This document shows, piece by piece, positions 60,971 to 64,000 of a DNA stretch of 64,000 bases. The stretch is from Couchioplanes caeruleus (GTDB lineage: Bacteria; Actinomycetota; Actinomycetes; Mycobacteriales; Micromonosporaceae). The stretch is from the NCBI RefSeq assembly GCF_023499255.1, contig NZ_CP092183.1, forward strand, positions 1,681,501-1,745,500. Direction: 5' to 3'. Every line of letters starts with the position of its first letter. Position 1 is the stretch's first letter. The translations under genes were made by a program, and so were the position numbers. The notes under the pieces are model-generated. The model had not been told where the DNA came from. It did not search any database and saw only the letters and a list, made by a program, of their open reading frames with translations.

Positions 60971-61005
60971 AACGGCCCGCTTCCCCGACGGGGAGGCGGG
61001 CCGTT
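60971..61005. terminator. Hairpin between convergent genes
   Basis: AACGGCCCGC (60971-60980) is the exact complement of the sequence ending at 61005, with further pairing inside (TTCCCC with GGGGAG). It lies between the DivIVA-motif gene and the leftward DUF2631 gene and probably serves both. No T-run. Confidence 0.65.
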
Positions 61006-61020
61006 CGGTGCTGAGAAGGG

Positions 61021-61248
61021 CTACTGGTCGTTGGCCTTGAGCCCGTTGCGCCGCAGCACCGAGTCGGCCAGCACGATCACGATGAGCAGCACCGCGATGC
61101 CGATCAGCCAGAGGTTCTCGGTGTTGCCCTCGTGGTTGCCCCACAAGTAGAGCAGCAGGATCGCGGCCGATCCGATGGCGCCCCGGCGGGCCCACTTGCG
61201 GTTGCCCGGCTTGAGCTGGTCAGGCGCGTAAACCGGCTCTTCTGCCAC
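61021..61248 (-). CDS. DUF2631 small membrane protein
   Basis: A 75-residue protein with two membrane helices (GAIGSAAILLLYLWG, LWLIGIAVLLIVIVLADSVL) separated by a short acidic loop. The MAEEPVYAPDQLKPGNRKWARRG start is typical of the DUF2631 family, which lies in the same neighbourhood (near rlmN/dxr) in mycobacteria. Function unknown. It is divergent from the MBL/Rieske gene, 130 bases apart. Confidence 0.88.
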   Translation of the reverse strand: MAEEPVYAPDQLKPGNRKWARRGAIGSAAILLLYLWGNHEGNTENLWLIGIAVLLIVIVLADSVLRRNGLKANDQ

Positions 61249-61378
61249 GACTCGGTCCTCCTCGAGGAAGCGGTGCGAACGTCATCGTCAGTCTCGCACG
61301 GCGGCTCCGCGCGCGGCTCACCAACCCGTACCCGGTACCTTCGATGCCGTCGGAACCGTCGGACGAGGGAGTGACACG

Positions 61379-62926
61379 GTGCGGATCACGGGCACTGGGC
61401 ATGCCAGCATGCGGATCGACACGGGCGCGGGCAGCATCCTGTGCGACCCGTGGGTCAACCCGGCGTACTTCGCGTCGTGGTTCCCGTTCCCCGACAACTC
61501 GCTGCTCGACTGGGAGACGCTGGGCGACGTCGACTACCTGTACGTCTCCCACCTGCACCGCGACCACTTCGACGCCGAGCACCTCAAGCGGTTCATCAGC
61601 AAGAAGGCGACCGTCCTGCTCCCGGAGTACCCGACCAGCCAGCTCGAGGACGAGCTGCGTGATCTGGGCTTCACGAGCTTCCTCAAGACGAAGTCCAACG
61701 AGGTGCACGAGCTCGACGGCGGCCTCAAGGTGATGATCCAGGCGCTGATCAGCCCCACCGACGGCCCGATCGGCGACTCGTCGCTCTGGGTCGAGTACGA
61801 CGGCGTCCGCGTGCTCAACCAGAACGACGCGCGCCCCACGGACCTGTCCGTCTTCGCGGAGCTCGGCCACGTGCACGCCCACATGCTGCAGTTCTCCGGC
61901 GCGATCTGGTACCCGATGGTCTACGAGCTGCCCCAGGCCGCGAAGACCGCGTTCGGCAAGCAGAAGCGTGACCGGCAGTTCGACCGGACCTGGCGCTACA
62001 TCGACGACCTCAAGGCCGACCACGTCTTCCCGATCGCCGGCCCGCCGTGCTTCCTCGACGACGAGCTGTGGCAGTTCAACGACATCTTCGGCGACGAGGG
62101 GAACATTTTCCCCGACCAGTCGGTGTTCATGAGCGAGTACGCGAAGGTCGGCGGCACCAACGGTGTGGTTCTGCTGCCCGGTAGCGTCTCGGAGCTCACC
62201 ACGGACAGCATCGACACCACCCACCCGACCGACGTCGACGAGTTCTTCGCCAACAAGAAGGCCCACCTCGAGGAGATGCGCGAGCGCAAGGCGCCGATCA
62301 TCGCCGCCGAGAAGGCGTCCTGGCGGCACCCCGAGATCGACGTGCTGGGCGAGCTGAAGAAGCGCATCGAGCCGCTGCTCGAGGAGTCGATCTACCTGGC
62401 CAAGGGCGTCGGCGGTCCGGTCCGCTTCGACCTGGTCAGCTACGACGGCGACGCGGTCGAGTCGATCGTGGTGGACTTCCCCGGCAAGCAGGTGCGCCCG
62501 TACGCCGACGAGAAGGTCCGCTACCGCTTCCGCACCCAGCGCGAGCTCATCGAGCACCTGATCTTCATCGACGAGGGCGACTGGGTGAACTCGCTCTTCC
62601 TCTCGTGCCGCTTCACCGCCGCCCGCATCGGCCAGTACAACGAGTTCGTCTACGCGTTCTTCAAGTGCCTCAGCGAGGAACGCCTGCAGTACGCCGAGGG
62701 CTGGTACGACGAGCACGAGAAGTCGGTCGAGTCCGAGGACACCCAGCTCGGCGACTGGACGGTCCAGCGCCGCTGCCCGCACCTGAAGGCGGACCTCAGC
62801 CGCTTCGGGATCGTGGACGGCAACGTGCTCACCTGCCAGCTGCACGGATGGAAGTTCGACCTGCCGACCGGCCGCTGCCTCACCAGCGTCGGCCACAAGA
62901 TCCGCGCCGAGAAAGCCACTTCATAA
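61379..62926 (+). CDS. Metallo-beta-lactamase-fold / Rieske [2Fe-2S] fusion protein
   Basis: A 515-residue two-domain protein. Residues 1-290 form a metallo-beta-lactamase domain with SHLHRDHFD (HxHxDH) near residue 60 and the metal-linked stretch VLNQNDARPTD. Residues 445-510 form a Rieske domain with CPH, 17 residues, then CQLHGW, so all four cluster ligands are present. The region between has no clear family. The domain pair recalls CMP-N-acetylneuraminate hydroxylase, where the Rieske domain is N-terminal; here the order is reversed. Its reaction is unknown; a monooxygenase on a sugar-nucleotide is one guess. Confidence 0.85.
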   Translation: MRITGTGHASMRIDTGAGSILCDPWVNPAYFASWFPFPDNSLLDWETLGDVDYLYVSHLHRDHFDAEHLKRFISKKATVLLPEYPTSQLEDELRDLGFTSFLKTKSNEVHELDGGLKVMIQALISPTDGPIGDSSLWVEYDGVRVLNQNDARPTDLSVFAELGHVHAHMLQFSGAIWYPMVYELPQAAKTAFGKQKRDRQFDRTWRYIDDLKADHVFPIAGPPCFLDDELWQFNDIFGDEGNIFPDQSVFMSEYAKVGGTNGVVLLPGSVSELTTDSIDTTHPTDVDEFFANKKAHLEEMRERKAPIIAAEKASWRHPEIDVLGELKKRIEPLLEESIYLAKGVGGPVRFDLVSYDGDAVESIVVDFPGKQVRPYADEKVRYRFRTQRELIEHLIFIDEGDWVNSLFLSCRFTAARIGQYNEFVYAFFKCLSEERLQYAEGWYDEHEKSVESEDTQLGDWTVQRRCPHLKADLSRFGIVDGNVLTCQLHGWKFDLPTGRCLTSVGHKIRAEKATS

Positions 62927-62963
62927 GCAGATGTCGCAGCTCGGTGGGTGGTGCTGACCGTCG

Positions 62964-63027
62964 CTCACGCCGAGGCCGGGGCCGGGGCCCAGCATTCGCC
63001 GGCCCTGGCCCCTTCATTCTGCGTGAG
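62964..63027 (+). terminator. Nested hairpin after the MBL/Rieske gene
   Basis: CTCACGC (62964-62970) pairs with GCGTGAG (63021-63027). Inside, a 12-bp GC stem with one G-T pair (62978-62989 with 63001-63012) is followed by TTCATTCT. It is a probable terminator. Confidence 0.65.
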
Positions 63028-63056
63028 TGGGAGAACACCCGGTAACCTTCGTCGCG

Positions 63057-63836
63057 ATGGATGACCGTGACCTTCTCGCCGCCCGTGACCTCGCCGTCGA
63101 CCTGGCTGTCCGCGCCGGCCGCTTGCAGCTGGAGCGGCGCGACACGCTGCGGATGGGCGCGCCCAAGGCCCACGTCAACGACGTCGTCTCCGACGTCGAC
63201 ATCGCCAGCGAGCGCCTCATCGTGGACGGAATCGTCGCCGCGTGGCCCGGTGACGCCGTCCAGGCCGAGGAGGGGCACGGCCGGGCCGGCTCGACCGGCT
63301 GGTCGTGGATCGTGGACCCGCTCGACGGCACCCGCAACTACGTGAGCCGCACCGGCCCCTGGTCGGTGTGCATCGCGCTGTACCACGACGACCGGGCCCG
63401 GGCGGCGGTCGTGCACGACCCGGCCGCCGGTGAGACGTTCAGCGCCGTCGACGGTGCCGGCGCCCTGCTCAACGGCGAGCCGATCACCGCGCCGGGTGGG
63501 CGGCAGCTGCACGAGGCGCTCGTCGGGGTGAGCTTCCAGCCGAACCCGGCGACCAAGGAGCGCGCCGGCCGGGTGATCCGGAAGCTGCTCCCGGTGTCGG
63601 GCGACATCCGCCGGGTCCCGGCGGCCCTCAACCTGGTGTACCAGGCCGCCGGCCGGCTCGACGGCGGCCTGGCGCTGGACACGAACCTGTGGGACATCGC
63701 GGCGGGCGCCCTGATCGCCCGGGAGGCCGGTGTGGTGCTCGGCGGGCACGGCCCGGACTTCTCCACCGAGCTGACGATCGGCGCGGCCCCGTCGCTGTGG
63801 CCCGCGCTGTCCGAGCTGGTCCGCGCAGTCGCCTGA
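63057..63836 (+). CDS. Inositol-monophosphatase-family phosphatase
   Basis: A 259-residue Mg-dependent, Li-sensitive-type phosphatase. Metal motifs are EEGHG near residue 73, WIVDPLDGTRNYV near 85-97, and the C-terminal LWDIAAGALIAREAG. Members act on inositol phosphate, histidinol phosphate or 3'-phosphoadenosine phosphate, and sequence alone does not decide. TAACCT lies 8 bases before the ATG at 63057; an in-frame GTG at 63027 would add ten residues. Confidence 0.9.
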   Translation: MDDRDLLAARDLAVDLAVRAGRLQLERRDTLRMGAPKAHVNDVVSDVDIASERLIVDGIVAAWPGDAVQAEEGHGRAGSTGWSWIVDPLDGTRNYVSRTGPWSVCIALYHDDRARAAVVHDPAAGETFSAVDGAGALLNGEPITAPGGRQLHEALVGVSFQPNPATKERAGRVIRKLLPVSGDIRRVPAALNLVYQAAGRLDGGLALDTNLWDIAAGALIAREAGVVLGGHGPDFSTELTIGAAPSLWPALSELVRAVA

Positions 63837-63873
63837 GCCCGGCCGTCCTCGGGAGGCCGACCGGGCGAGGTGG

Positions 63874-64000
63874 TTACCGCCCCAGATCGGCGAGGATGCG
63901 CCGCGCGGCGTTGTGGCCGGCCGCGCCGATGACGCTGCCCGCCGGGTGGGCGCCCGCCGAGCCCGCGTACAGGCCGTCGAGGCCCGTCGCGTACGGCATG
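63874..64000 (-). CDS. C-terminal end of a phytoene-desaturase-like flavoprotein (partial)
   Basis: On the minus strand a frame runs from the window edge to a TAA at 63874-63876, giving about 41 residues. GLDGLYAGSAGAHPAGSVIGAAGHNAARRIL matches the C-terminal FAD-contact end of phytoene dehydrogenase/CrtI-like NAD(P)/FAD oxidoreductases. Length and start lie outside the window. Confidence 0.72.
   Translation of the reverse strand, partial: MPYATGLDGLYAGSAGAHPAGSVIGAAGHNAARRILADLGR

Overview
The window is high-GC actinobacterial chromosome, most likely from Micromonosporaceae (Actinoplanes or Micromonospora type). The evidence is the strong G/C third-position bias, frequent GTG starts, an actinobacterial GlnR box in front of amtB-glnK-glnD, leaderless-type promoters, and a gene order that follows the smc to rpsB region of Mycobacterium. 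That order is smc, ftsY, amt, glnB/K, glnD, ffh, amidohydrolase, rpsP, KH protein, rimM, trmD, rplS, lepB, rnhB, DUF2469, xerC, dprA-comM-yraN, rpsB, tsf, pyrH, frr, cdsA, rlmN. The genus is an inference.

Layout. 1-12.3 kb: the tail of an upstream gene with its terminator, smc, a HAD phosphatase, a DinB-type protein, a PIN-like/ribbon-helix-helix pair, a PhoD-type phosphatase, a thioredoxin-reductase-like flavoprotein with a small membrane partner and a divergent XRE-cupin regulator, ftsY and an aminoglycoside-phosphotransferase-fold kinase. 12.4-16.6 kb: nitrogen control (GlnR box, amtB, glnK, glnD). 16.7-26.3 kb: a surface-glycan block inserted between glnD and ffh, with a fused GT2/GT-B glycosyltransferase, a membrane-anchored methyltransferase, a secreted CAP protein, and a three-gene operon of Stealth sugar-phosphate transferase, nucleotide-sugar dehydrogenase and acyltransferase-SGNH protein. 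26.5-41.2 kb: core translation, secretion and RNA processing (ffh, proS, rpsP-khpA-rimM-trmD-rplS, two lepB, rnhB), plus an ECF sigma factor with a membrane beta-propeller partner. 41.2-43.4 kb: a class V aminotransferase-fold enzyme and xerC.

43.4-49.5 kb is an accessory, repeat-rich segment between xerC and dprA. It holds a DUF6636-like repeat protein, a PPOX-type flavoprotein, a short GntR regulator with a clear operator, three proteins sharing a Cys-x(1,2)-Cys-x5-Cys knuckle, an AlpA-like DNA-binding protein with its own palindromic operator, and tandem arrays with 20-bp and 30-bp periods. This is the best candidate in the window for an undescribed system.

49.5-64 kb returns to core genes: dprA-comM-yraN, rpsB-tsf-pyrH-frr-cdsA-rlmN, a protein with four DivIVA-type motifs, a DUF2631 membrane protein, a metallo-beta-lactamase/Rieske fusion, an inositol-monophosphatase family protein, and the end of a phytoene-desaturase-like flavoprotein. 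No rRNA, tRNA, insertion sequence or CRISPR array was seen. Products were assigned by reading motifs; no database search was run.
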